From ZC4RG29 sp032907565 (GTDB lineage Bacteria > Bacteroidota > Bacteroidia > Cytophagales > Cyclobacteriaceae), in NCBI GenBank assembly GCA_032907565.1, contig JAJJPK010000217.1:1-35083 (forward strand): a stretch of DNA of 35,083 nt. Direction: 5' to 3'. Numbering within the stretch: position 1 is the first letter of the stretch; the number at the start of each line of letters is the position of its first letter. Made by a program: the position numbers and the translations under genes. Shown here in pieces: positions 25,944 through 32,782 of this stretch. The notes under the pieces were generated by a model that saw only the letters and a list, made by a program, of their open reading frames with translations, searched no databases and was not told the origin of the DNA.

Positions 25944-26440
25944 TCATGCGCCTCTTCACCCTCAGCCTCGTTTTCATTGCAGGCTGCGCCGTTCAGAAGC
26001 CATCGGGCACGACCGGCACGAGTTATTCCGAAGACCTCTCTGTGCTTAGGCCGGAGGTTGAATCAGTGGATTCAACCCTTACGGTGACACCCGTGCGCAA
26101 GACGGAGTATGTTGAAGCAAAGCATGCTGTGAACGATCGGCTCGATACCGTTCTCGACAGCATTGACCGTATCAATCTTTCGCGGAGGTATATCGACGGG
26201 TTCACCATTCTCGTGTACTCCGGACTTGACCGCGAAGCTGCACTTAACGTGCGAAAGGAACTCACCACAGCTATTCCCGACCTGGATTCGGAGATAGAAT
26301 ACGCCCAGCCGAACTTCCGCGTACGCGCCGGTACCTACTTCAGCCGGCTGGACGCACAAAAAGACTATGTCGCAGTGAAACGGCTCTTTCCAAATGCTAT
26401 CATAACGCCGTCGCGAATTCCGATACAGTCTGACAAGTAG
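25925..26440 (+). CDS. Small lipoprotein, possibly SPOR-like, function unknown
   Basis: A 171-residue exported protein. The N-terminus MRYNKLIMRLFTLSLVFIAGC is a lipoprotein signal with lipidation at Cys21. I keep the first ATG, which overlaps the secA end by 19 bases, because it gives a normal signal length with a basic n-region; an ATG at 25946 would give a signal of only 13 residues. A Ser/Thr-rich linker is followed by a C-terminal region (about 105-165) with GFTILVYSGLDREAALNVRK and FRVRAGTYFSRLDAQKDY. The pattern of a beta strand, helix and 'r.R.G.y.s...A' strongly recalls SPOR peptidoglycan-binding repeats. SPOR assignment is an inference from pattern. It probably binds the cell wall from the outer-membrane side. 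Confidence 0.78.
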   Translation: MRYNKLIMRLFTLSLVFIAGCAVQKPSGTTGTSYSEDLSVLRPEVESVDSTLTVTPVRKTEYVEAKHAVNDRLDTVLDSIDRINLSRRYIDGFTILVYSGLDREAALNVRKELTTAIPDLDSEIEYAQPNFRVRAGTYFSRLDAQKDYVAVKRLFPNAIITPSRIPIQSDK

Positions 26441-26478
26441 TTGGAACACCATGCACTAACATCTATAACTTTTTTGCC

Positions 26479-27672
26479 TTGAATCTTCTTGATAGAATCA
26501 AAGATCTCTCTCTGAAATACTCCAGTGAGGTGGTTTCTATGAGACGGCACCTCCACGCAAACCCGGAGCTGTCGTACGAAGAATACAACACGGCGCGTTA
26601 CGTCGCCGAACAACTCCGGTCGTTCGGGATAGAGCCGGTAGAAGGTGTGGCCACAACCGGCCTTATCGCGGAAATCAAGGGCAAAAATCCGGATAAGAAA
26701 ACGGTGGCACTCCGTGCGGACATGGATGCCCTGCCCATTAACGAAGCGTCAGACGTTCCCTATCGATCGAAAAATCCGGGTGTCATGCACGCTTGCGGTC
26801 ATGACGCACATACTTCGTCGTTGCTGGGCACAGCCCGAATCCTGCAGGAAGTAAAAGATCAGTTCGAAGGAACGGTACGGCTACTGTTTCAACCGGGTGA
26901 AGAAAAAAATCCCGGCGGAGCCTCGTACATGATCCGCGACGGCGCACTAGAGAATCCCCGACCGGCCGGGATCATTGGGCAGCATGTGTATCCGGTGCTG
27001 GATGCGGGCAAGGTGGGTTTTCGCGAGGGAATGCTCATGGCCAGCGCCGACGAGATTTATCTTCGCGTAATCGGCAAGGGAGGACATGGTGCGTGGCCGG
27101 AACTCGCCGTCGACCCGGTGGTTATCGCTTCGCACATTATCGTAGCGCTGCAACAGATCATAAGCCGGAACGCAAGTCCGAAGCAACCCACTGTCCTCAC
27201 ATTCGGAAAAGTCATCGCCAATGGCGCTACCAACATCATCCCCGATGAAGTAAACATCGCCGGAACTTTCCGTGCCATGAACGAGACCTGGAGAAACGAA
27301 GCCCTGGAAAAGATCCAAAAGATGGCGGAGAGTATCGCCGCCGGTATGGGCGGTCGCTGCGAAGTCGACATATCCCGCGGCTATCCTTATCTCGAAAACA
27401 ATCCCGAACTCACGAGGCGGTTGCGCGAGGCCGCAGTTGAGTACGTCGGACCGGAAAATGTTGTGGACATCGATTATTCTCTGGGTGCCGAAGACTTCGC
27501 GTACTATTCGCAAGTGGTGCCGGCGTCCTTTTACCGGCTTGGTACCCGAAATACAGATAAGGGCATCACGTCCTACCTGCACACGCCAACCTTCGATATT
27601 GACGAAGACGCCCTGAAGATCAGCCCTGGGCTGATGGCCTGGATGGCAATAAGCGAACTGGGCGTGGCGTGA
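26479..27672 (+). CDS. M20 family amidohydrolase (N-acyl amino acid/hippurate hydrolase type)
   Basis: A 397-residue metallo-aminoacylase of the M20D group, which cleaves amide-linked acyl groups from amino acids. Expected metal-site elements are visible: DMDALPINE (81-89), MHACGHDAHTSSLLG (103-117) with Cys106 and His108, PGEEKNPGG (139-147), IGQHV (166-170) and, at the end, LGAEDFAYYSQ with a later SYLHTPTFDID that supplies the last ligand. RRHLHANPELSYEEYNTA (22-39) is the diagnostic N-terminal block. The start is a TTG at 26479; no earlier ATG exists and the next in-frame ATG would remove conserved residues. Six bases upstream is an AT-rich run, so the leader may be very short. Stand-alone gene, 38 bases after the lipoprotein gene. 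Confidence 0.93.
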   Translation: MNLLDRIKDLSLKYSSEVVSMRRHLHANPELSYEEYNTARYVAEQLRSFGIEPVEGVATTGLIAEIKGKNPDKKTVALRADMDALPINEASDVPYRSKNPGVMHACGHDAHTSSLLGTARILQEVKDQFEGTVRLLFQPGEEKNPGGASYMIRDGALENPRPAGIIGQHVYPVLDAGKVGFREGMLMASADEIYLRVIGKGGHGAWPELAVDPVVIASHIIVALQQIISRNASPKQPTVLTFGKVIANGATNIIPDEVNIAGTFRAMNETWRNEALEKIQKMAESIAAGMGGRCEVDISRGYPYLENNPELTRRLREAAVEYVGPENVVDIDYSLGAEDFAYYSQVVPASFYRLGTRNTDKGITSYLHTPTFDIDEDALKISPGLMAWMAISELGVA

Positions 27673-27969
27673 CCCAGGGGTAGGGTATGTTAAACCGGAA
27701 CAGGGATGGGCGACGTTACGTATATGTTTTGGCCAGCACGTCATTCGACTCCGTGTATGTATATCAACAGAAGGCCGTGGAAAGCGTACCCTCTGCCGCC
27801 ACGGTAACATGGTATTGCATCAGTGTTTATTATCACTGGTTCTCAAAAAGAAACTTTGGAGGCAACCGGCACGGTTATTTATTCTGAAGAATTACCGGTC
27901 TGACGTCCAGGTAGTTCGCCCGACCGGGAACATAGGTTGATTTTTGGTTATATTGCATAGAGGCACGAC
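27673..27969. other. 297-bp intergenic region without a recognisable gene
   Basis: Both strands were read. A 66-codon open frame (27687-27887, plus) has unnatural composition and no family-like features, so I do not call it. A 6-bp inverted repeat, CCGGTC (27895-27900) with GACCGG (27922-27927), could form a stem with a 21-base loop. TATATTGC at 27949-27956 resembles a Bacteroidota -7 element but lacks one T and a proper -33 partner; it may still be the promoter of the downstream three-gene operon. Confidence 0.4.
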
Positions 27970-28347
27970 ATGGCCGTTAAGGAAAAAATACTAAAGCTGC
28001 TAAAGCTGGAAAATCTCTTCGAAAGCGTTTCCGGGTACGTAGAAAGCAAGCTCGAACTCTTCAAGATGGAAATCCGGGAGGAGGTCGCAGGCATTGTTGC
28101 CCGGATATTGGTCGTTCTCCTCATTGGCCTTTGCTTTCTTTTATTTCTAATTTTGGCCAGTATCGGGCTCGCCTATTACCTGGGGACTCTTGTCGGCATG
28201 ACCGGCGGCATCATGATCGTGGCCGGGTTTTATTTGTTGGTATTCGCGCTGATGATTGGCTTTCGCGAACAGGTTTCGGAAAGCATAAACAACATGGTGA
28301 TAAGTATGGTCCGCGCATCTAAAAAGAACAAAGATGAAGGTCGCTGA
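27970..28347 (+). CDS. Phage holin superfamily-like membrane protein (DUF1469 type)
   Basis: A 125-residue protein with an N-terminal amphipathic region (LKLENLFESVSGYVESKLEL, about 11-30) that includes the family's 'K.el.k.E..ee' helix. Two membrane helices (about 44-70 and 77-98) form a hairpin, and the tail is Lys-rich (KKNKDEG). This is the putative actinobacterial-type holin-X/DUF1469 family. In free-living bacteria it is a chromosomal envelope protein, often stress-associated, and not a lysis gene. No phage gene is nearby, so a prophage origin is unlikely. It overlaps the next gene by 14 bases and leads an operon that ends with the PcrB-type lipid gene. Confidence 0.85.
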   Translation: MAVKEKILKLLKLENLFESVSGYVESKLELFKMEIREEVAGIVARILVVLLIGLCFLLFLILASIGLAYYLGTLVGMTGGIMIVAGFYLLVFALMIGFREQVSESINNMVISMVRASKKNKDEGR

Positions 28348-28756
28348 AAAAGATGATTCTAAAGAAAAGCTTCGTGAAAAGTCGGAAGCTTATAAGGCCG
28401 CTATCGAACATGAAGTGAAGGAGTTAGGCGATCGCACGGAGCGTGCCTTGGTCAACGTCGCCATCGTGGCCGGTGCAGTAGGCGTCGCCTATCTTGTGTA
28501 TCGCGGCCTTACGTCGTCCAAGTCGAAATCTAAAAAGTCAGGCAAGGCGCGTCGCAAGGAACTTGTTGCGGTAGAGGATGACGAGCCCGAAACTCACACG
28601 GAATCACGTTTCACAGCCATTCTCAGCAGCGTGGGTACCGTGTTGGCATCCCAGGCGGCAGCTTATCTTCTGACCTTTGCCCGTCAGAAGCTTATCGATT
28701 ATCTGAAGGAGAGTTCAGAACAGAACAAGGACAACAATCAACCCGCCAGCGAATGA
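28334..28756 (+). CDS. Small membrane protein paired with the DUF1469 protein
   Basis: A 140-residue protein. A charged N-terminal helix (1-37, Lys/Glu-rich) is followed by one membrane helix (about 39-58, ALVNVAIVAGAVGVAYLVYR). A Ser/Lys-rich basic linker (61-75) comes next, then a second weakly hydrophobic segment (about 93-115) and a polar tail. The arrangement recalls small membrane proteins such as the E. coli YqjD/ElaB/YqjK group found beside holin-like proteins, but I see no diagnostic motif. It overlaps the upstream gene by 14 bases and its stop overlaps the GGGP synthase start by four bases (ATGA), so all three are translationally coupled. Function unknown. Confidence 0.8.
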   Translation: MKVAEKDDSKEKLREKSEAYKAAIEHEVKELGDRTERALVNVAIVAGAVGVAYLVYRGLTSSKSKSKKSGKARRKELVAVEDDEPETHTESRFTAILSSVGTVLASQAAAYLLTFARQKLIDYLKESSEQNKDNNQPASE

Positions 28757-29514
28757 GCCTGCTCACCACGCTGCTGGAGAGCCAGCAGAAGGGGAAGAAA
28801 TCCATTGCCGTTCTTATTGATCCGGATAAAGCCGACGACAGCAACCATCTACAGGTTCTGATCAACCTCGCGAACGAGAACTGTATCGATTTTTTCTTTG
28901 TCGGAGGCAGCCTGGTGACGACAACGAATCTTTCCGACGTCGTACGCCAGATCAAGGAAAATGTTACGATACCTGTTGTACTCTTCCCGGGCAACTCCAT
29001 CCAGATCGATCCTAACGCGGATGCGCTGTTGTTCCTGTCGCTGATATCAGGCCGCAACCCGGAGTTGTTGATCGGTCAACACGTTGTCGCGGCGCCTATC
29101 ATCCGGAACACCCGAATCGAAGTAATTCCTACGGGTTATATGCTGATCAATTCGGGGCGTATCACGTCGGTAGCCTATATCAGCAATACGACACCGATTC
29201 CCGATGACAAATATTCGCTAGCAGCATGTACAGCTATGGCCGGCGAAATGCTTGGGTTAAGGACGATATATCTTGATGCTGGTAGCGGCGCGGAGCATCC
29301 CGTCAGTCCGAAAATGATCAGCGCCGTGCGCAAGGCCGTGAAGGTTCCTCTTATTATTGGCGGTGGTCTGAACACCGCGAGGAAAGCGATCACTGCGCTC
29401 GAAGCGGGGGCAGACCTTATTGTCATTGGCAATGCGCTTGAGAAGAATCCGGACCTACTGAGTGAGGTGTCGGATAAAGTGTATGAGTGGAACCGGACCG
29501 TGGACTCCCGATAG
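28753..29514 (+). CDS. Geranylgeranylglyceryl/heptaprenylglyceryl phosphate synthase (PcrB/GGGPS family)
   Basis: A 253-residue TIM-barrel prenyltransferase joining a polyprenyl diphosphate to glycerol-1-phosphate through an ether bond. The phosphate- and Mg-site block KKSIAVLIDPDKAD (15-28) and FFFVGGSLVTT are at the N-terminal half. PVVLFPGNSIQIDPNADALL is the diagnostic central motif, and YLDAGSGAEHPVS followed by LIIGGGLNTARKA gives the second phosphate-binding region. Archaea use the enzyme for membrane lipids; Bacteroidota carry a distinct group with geranylgeranyl-type activity, and Firmicutes PcrB uses heptaprenyl. The exact chain length cannot be read safely by eye. It is the third gene of the holin-like operon, with an ATGA overlap. 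Confidence 0.93.
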   Translation: MSLLTTLLESQQKGKKSIAVLIDPDKADDSNHLQVLINLANENCIDFFFVGGSLVTTTNLSDVVRQIKENVTIPVVLFPGNSIQIDPNADALLFLSLISGRNPELLIGQHVVAAPIIRNTRIEVIPTGYMLINSGRITSVAYISNTTPIPDDKYSLAACTAMAGEMLGLRTIYLDAGSGAEHPVSPKMISAVRKAVKVPLIIGGGLNTARKAITALEAGADLIVIGNALEKNPDLLSEVSDKVYEWNRTVDSR

Positions 29515-29543
29515 CTATCTTGGGGAAAGTCGTTTCATGATTC

Positions 29544-29570
29544 CCTTTGCTTTTTGTAGCAAAACAAAGG
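29544..29570. terminator. Bidirectional terminator-like hairpin between convergent genes
   Basis: CCTTTG...TTTTG (29544-29556) pairs with CAAAACAAAGG (29560-29570), an 11-bp stem interrupted by a 2-base bulge around a 3-base loop. It lies in the 114-bp gap between the convergent GGGP synthase (stop 29514) and DUF6448 (stop 29629) genes. The A- and T-rich inner stem and the A-run at 29585-29591 on the far side fit a terminator serving mainly the minus-strand gene. Confidence 0.5.
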
Positions 29571-29628
29571 CAGCGAAACCTCCAAAAAAACTAAAGTATC
29601 TTGAGAAGTGTGCCGAACCGTACTTTTT

Positions 29629-30342
29629 TCAGAAGCGTGACGTCGCACGCCTGCGATGCCTTCTCTCCCGATAGTATAGGGTAATGTACAATAAGCTCAT
29701 AAAGAATAAGGTTCCCGACAATATCCACGCTAAGTGCTCCGTATGATCGCTCGCGCCATCATGACTGTGGTGTGCGTCCTGATCGCCGTGGCCATGGGCG
29801 CCTTCGCCTTCCGCAAAGTGAAAGAACTGCACGTACGCGTCAACGTATTCCCGGCCTGCCCGAACATCGTTCACATCGTAGTTCTTCAATGCCATTGCCC
29901 TGTCGAAGCGACGCTTCAATTCCGGAAAATCCTCCTTCGGAACCAGGTCAGCTAATGGATCGAGACTTCCGAGTTCTATGGATTTGTCTGCAGCGAGAAT
30001 TTTCTCATCCACTGGTGTACCTGCGGGCAGAACACCGGTATAGGGGACACCTTCTCCAGCCCTGTGGATCCTGACTAAAGTTTCGAAGAAGTAATTGTCA
30101 GCGAGCGCTCTGGCTTCAGGACCTAGCGCCCTGACCTTCGTTGTTCGTTCGAATGCGTCTCTGATTTCCGCTTCATCGGCAGCGGGCACCCAGATGAGAA
30201 CATAATTAACATTATTCTCTTCCAGGGCTTTGATTGCGGCCGCAACTACGGGCCCATCTTTGGTGTCACAATGCGCAAAAGACGCTTGTGAAAGCATCCC
30301 CAGACCTGCAAGAAGCAGGATTGATAAAGTAAACCGTCCCAT
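29629..30342 (-). CDS. DUF6448 family exported protein with His-rich region and C-terminal membrane helix
   Basis: A 237-residue protein. The signal peptide MGRFTLSILLLAGLGMLSQASFA ends just before HCDTKDGPVVAAAIKALEEN (24-43), the hallmark start of this family. The blocks VLIWVPAADEAEIRDAFE and YFFETLVRIHRAGEGVPYTG (84-103) are also conserved in it. After the domain comes a His-rich stretch (183-203, with GHGDQDAHHSHDGASDHTEH), a membrane helix (about 205-223) and a basic tail (RERRHRRR). The His-rich segment could bind transition metals, and the basic tail suggests a cytoplasmic C-terminus with the domain outside. Function is not known. It stands alone on its strand with the serine hydrolase gene 100 bases upstream. 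Confidence 0.85.
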   Translation of the reverse strand: MGRFTLSILLLAGLGMLSQASFAHCDTKDGPVVAAAIKALEENNVNYVLIWVPAADEAEIRDAFERTTKVRALGPEARALADNYFFETLVRIHRAGEGVPYTGVLPAGTPVDEKILAADKSIELGSLDPLADLVPKEDFPELKRRFDRAMALKNYDVNDVRAGREYVDAYVQFFHFAEGEGAHGHGDQDAHHSHDGASDHTEHLAWILSGTLFFMSLLYITLYYRERRHRRRATSRF

Positions 30343-30443
30343 GTCGTCAACTGATAAATGTTCTTCAAGTTACGTTGACACTGTTGTGAGCGGTATGATT
30401 CTGATCACGCGCTTAAATGAAGAATATCAGCCTCTGAAGGAAT

Positions 30444-31478
30444 TCACTGGTTAAGCATAGCCTCTATCAATGGTTCGCGAACCTCAACAAATTTGTCGCT
30501 ATTGGAAAGAAATATCACAACGATATCATCTTCGATGCCCCGCATGATTTGAGATCTGAATCCGCTTGCCCCTCCCGCATGGCCAACGAAAATGTGCCTT
30601 CTGCCATTGATCTCGGGGTCGTTTATATACCAGCCCAACCCATATCTCACTTTTTCACTATAGGGTGTAAACACCATCTTCAAACTGCCTTCTGAAAGCA
30701 GGACCGAATTGTTCAATGCCTGATGCCATTTGAACAAGTCCTCGACCGTAGAATAAGCCCCGGCCGCTGAAAATGATTGGGAAATATCCCAATACGGCGC
30801 GCCTACGAACCCGTCTCCCTGTTTCACATAGCCAGTAGCCATGCCCTTGAGAATAAGGCTATGGTTGTAGTAGCCCGAACTACTCATCCCCAATGGATTG
30901 AATATTTTTTGGTCCAGTAGAGTAGCATAGTCAGTCCTCGTCACTTTCTCAAGGATCACACCCAGCAGATAGTATCCAACGACGTTGGAGTATCGGAATT
31001 CAGTCCCCGGAGCAAACTCCAAATCCGACTGGCAATACGTTTTGACAAACTCCTCCCTCTCCATGGGTTTGTATCGCTCGGTTAGTTCGGGATTTGGAAT
31101 GCCGTGAGTATGTGTCAACAGGTGTCTTATCGTGATTCTCCCTCCAGTGTCTCTTCTGAAGTCAGGAAGGTAGTTTGCAATAGGAGCATCCAGGTTAAGG
31201 ATTCCATTCTCGACCTGCTGCATGACGAGGACAGCCGTAAACTGCTTTGTCATTGAACCGATCAAAAATTTCGTTTCAACTCCATTTGGTATGTCGAAGG
31301 ATCGGTTTGCTTTTCCATACGCCTTCTCGAAGACTATCTGTCCATTTAGCCCGACCAGAACTACACCGCTTAGATTTTCCCTGCGATCGATTTCCTGAAG
31401 CACTTTGGAAATCGCCTCCACCTGCCCAAATGTTGCAGTGGTCGTCAGCAGAAAGATTGCACTTATCAGTAGCCTCAT
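30444..31478 (-). CDS. Serine hydrolase, class C beta-lactamase-like family
   Basis: A 344-residue exported hydrolase. The ATG at 31478 gives a signal peptide (MRLLISAIFLLTTTATFGQ); a 20-codon upstream extension would bury it, so I reject the longer start. Catalytic motifs are SxxK as SMTK (75-78), the Tyr-x-Asn motif YSN (163-165) and, near the C-terminus, GHAGGASGF in place of the KTG box. LLTHTHGIPN (121-130) is another typical block. The family contains penicillin-binding-protein-like esterases, D-aminopeptidases and true AmpC enzymes. HAGG in place of KTG fits the esterase/peptidase branch, so antibiotic resistance should not be assumed. Monocistronic by spacing. Confidence 0.92.
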   Translation of the reverse strand: MRLLISAIFLLTTTATFGQVEAISKVLQEIDRRENLSGVVLVGLNGQIVFEKAYGKANRSFDIPNGVETKFLIGSMTKQFTAVLVMQQVENGILNLDAPIANYLPDFRRDTGGRITIRHLLTHTHGIPNPELTERYKPMEREEFVKTYCQSDLEFAPGTEFRYSNVVGYYLLGVILEKVTRTDYATLLDQKIFNPLGMSSSGYYNHSLILKGMATGYVKQGDGFVGAPYWDISQSFSAAGAYSTVEDLFKWHQALNNSVLLSEGSLKMVFTPYSEKVRYGLGWYINDPEINGRRHIFVGHAGGASGFRSQIMRGIEDDIVVIFLSNSDKFVEVREPLIEAMLNQ

Positions 31479-31660
31479 GGTCAAGGTATTTATTGAACAC
31501 AACACCTGGCGGGACCCCCTGGGGTTCTTCTCCTCCACGCGACTCGTGGGCCATCAATTATTCCTCAAAAACCTTCAACAACATTCCAGGCGACCCTCCT
31601 CGGGAACATCCCGGATACCATTGTGATTGACTTGATAGATCCCGCTTTTGCCCGGGGATA

Positions 31661-32107
31661 TTACTTCACTCGCGTATTCTTAAACCGTCCAAGCAATCCC
31701 AAGCCGACATTAGCCAGAAAAAAGATCTGACCGAATAGAAACAACAGAGCAAGTACCTGCATGGCCTGGCCGATGATTTCATACTCCCCACGGAAACCTG
31801 GCAAAGGCATCAGACCAATAAAAAGCAAAGCCAAAATCAATACGACCGGAACGACGGTGGTGAGAACATGTACCCACGTGAAGGCTCGGGAGTAAAGAAT
31901 TTCGCTTGCTGCCAGGTATACCAACCAAAACGACAGCAGGAAAAAGGGAACGAACCACACCATGCTGTCCAATGGAACGTTAAACATGACCTTCTCGCGA
32001 AGGTCCACATTAACAATAGGCGTAAGGGCAAGCCCAAATAACAGGACCAACGTTGCAAACAAGAGCAGAACGAAGGGATCCTTTTTCAAATTCAATGATG
32101 TCTTCAT
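31661..32107 (-). CDS. Small four-helix membrane protein, unrecognised
   Basis: A 148-residue, very hydrophobic protein with four predicted membrane helices (about 12-32, 49-69, 79-99 and 111-137), a short basic N-terminus (MKTSLNLKKD) and a basic C-terminus (RFKNTRVK). I do not recognise a family and see no catalytic residues. The serine hydrolase gene starts 182 bases downstream on the same strand; no clear link between them is visible. The real-protein composition and regular helix spacing support it as a gene. Confidence 0.75.
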   Translation of the reverse strand: MKTSLNLKKDPFVLLLFATLVLLFGLALTPIVNVDLREKVMFNVPLDSMVWFVPFFLLSFWLVYLAASEILYSRAFTWVHVLTTVVPVVLILALLFIGLMPLPGFRGEYEIIGQAMQVLALLFLFGQIFFLANVGLGLLGRFKNTRVK

Positions 32108-32134
32108 AAGGGCTTTGTGTTTAGAATAAAAGTA

Positions 32135-32156
32135 CGCCTTTTTCCCACTAAAGGCG
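32135..32156 (-). terminator. Hairpin with T-rich tail after the DUF1801 gene
   Basis: On the minus strand CGCCTTT pairs perfectly with AAAGGCG around an 8-base loop and is followed by TACTTTTATT. It lies 47 bases after the DUF1801 stop (32203) and before the next minus-strand gene (start 32107), a suitable place for an intrinsic terminator of DUF1801. Confidence 0.5.
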
Positions 32157-32202
32157 ATCCGTTTCCGGGCCTGCTACCACGAATTTTCCGGATATTGTGA
32201 CA

Positions 32203-32616
32203 TCATCGTCCGTGGATGCTGACCGACGACTTAACGATCTGCTCCAATACATCGAGGTTAAGATCGGACAATTTGTTAAAGTAAATGCAAGACTTGGATT
32301 TTTTGAACTTACCCAACGCGTTAAGAAGCTTTTCATCTTCATGTCCCGGCACAGTAACATAGAGGGTCAGCTGGGCCTTTCTGGGTGAAAACCCTACTAT
32401 GGGAGCATCTCCTTCGTGACCACTTGCATACTTGTAATGGTAACTCCCGAATCCAATGATAGACGGTCCCCACATTCTCGGCTCAAACCCTGACCATTTG
32501 CGCATGAGTTCAATGAGACGAAAGCTTTCCTGCTTCTTTTCTTCCTTGTCGACAAACGCGTTTACGAAATCAACAACGCTGGCGTCCGTTTCGGCTGTTT
32601 TGTTTTTGCGCGGCAT
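32203..32616 (-). CDS. DUF1801 domain-containing protein
   Basis: A 137-residue cytoplasmic protein of the YdhG/DUF1801 fold. The N-terminus is basic (MPRKNKTAE). The family blocks are RKWSGFEPRMWGPSIIGFGS and YHYKYASGHEGDAPIVGFSP, with RKAQLTLYV after them. The C-terminal LGKFKKSKSCIYFNKLSDLN corresponds to the usual 'LGK.k.gk.Cl.ikkl.did' segment. These proteins are small, widespread and without a proven function, and their fold resembles iron-chaperone frataxin-like proteins. Divergent from the AAA/DUF4143 ATPase gene, with an inverted repeat in between. Confidence 0.9.
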   Translation of the reverse strand: MPRKNKTAETDASVVDFVNAFVDKEEKKQESFRLIELMRKWSGFEPRMWGPSIIGFGSYHYKYASGHEGDAPIVGFSPRKAQLTLYVTVPGHEDEKLLNALGKFKKSKSCIYFNKLSDLNLDVLEQIVKSSVSIHGR

Positions 32617-32650
32617 ACAAGAATAGGTTCGATCCGCTCAACAGGGCGGG

Positions 32651-32667
32651 ATTGTTTGTAAAACAAT
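32651..32667. promoter_or_regulatory. Perfect inverted repeat upstream of the DUF1801 gene
   Basis: ATTGTTT-gta-AAACAAT is a 7-bp perfect inverted repeat with a 3-base spacer, 34 bases before the DUF1801 start and 115 bases before the divergent ATPase start. Its size fits a dimeric regulator site. No regulator gene is adjacent. Confidence 0.35.
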
Positions 32668-32722
32668 TTAACCGCGCTACTTTATTCTCCCCTCCAAATA
32701 AGTACAAATTTTTCTGTCAATA

Positions 32723-32780
32723 ATACTATTTTACAATATTATCATAAATAATATCTATTAAAATATACTATTTTTACAAT
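32723..32780 (+). repeat. Direct repeats in the AT-rich leader of the AAA/DUF4143 gene
   Basis: ATACTATTTTACAAT (32723-32737) recurs as ATACTATTTTTACAAT (32765-32780), differing by one inserted T. The second copy ends two bases before the ATG. The 80-bp stretch around them is almost pure A/T, unlike the rest of the window. An inverted repeat, ATAATA (32720-32725) with TATTAT (32737-32742), overlaps the first copy. The layout suggests regulator or autoregulation sites, or a promoter imported with the gene. Confidence 0.55.
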
Positions 32781-32782
32781 TA

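Noticed and set aside
26441..26473. Promoter TTG-N22-TAACTTTT before the M20 gene
   Set aside because: The spacing is long and the -7 element imperfect, and it would leave almost no leader before the TTG start. Not strong enough to list.
27687..27887. 66-codon open frame in the gap after the M20 gene
   Set aside because: The translation has no signal, domain or natural-looking composition, and the spacing does not fit an operon; treated as non-coding.
27970..28347. Prophage lysis module suggested by the holin-like protein
   Set aside because: No endolysin, structural or integrase gene is nearby and the partner genes are chromosomal lipid/membrane genes. DUF1469 proteins are common outside phages.
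30345..30379. Inverted repeat GTCAAC/GTTGAC upstream of the DUF6448 gene
   Set aside because: Only 6 bp with a 22-base spacer, as expected by chance in a region this size.
30444..31478. Antibiotic-resistance beta-lactamase
   Set aside because: The KTG box is replaced by HAGG and the family is dominated by esterases and peptidases, so resistance is not supported.
31514..31525. Palindrome ACCCCctGGGGT upstream of the serine hydrolase
   Set aside because: Five-base arms only, within the reach of chance; no supporting context.
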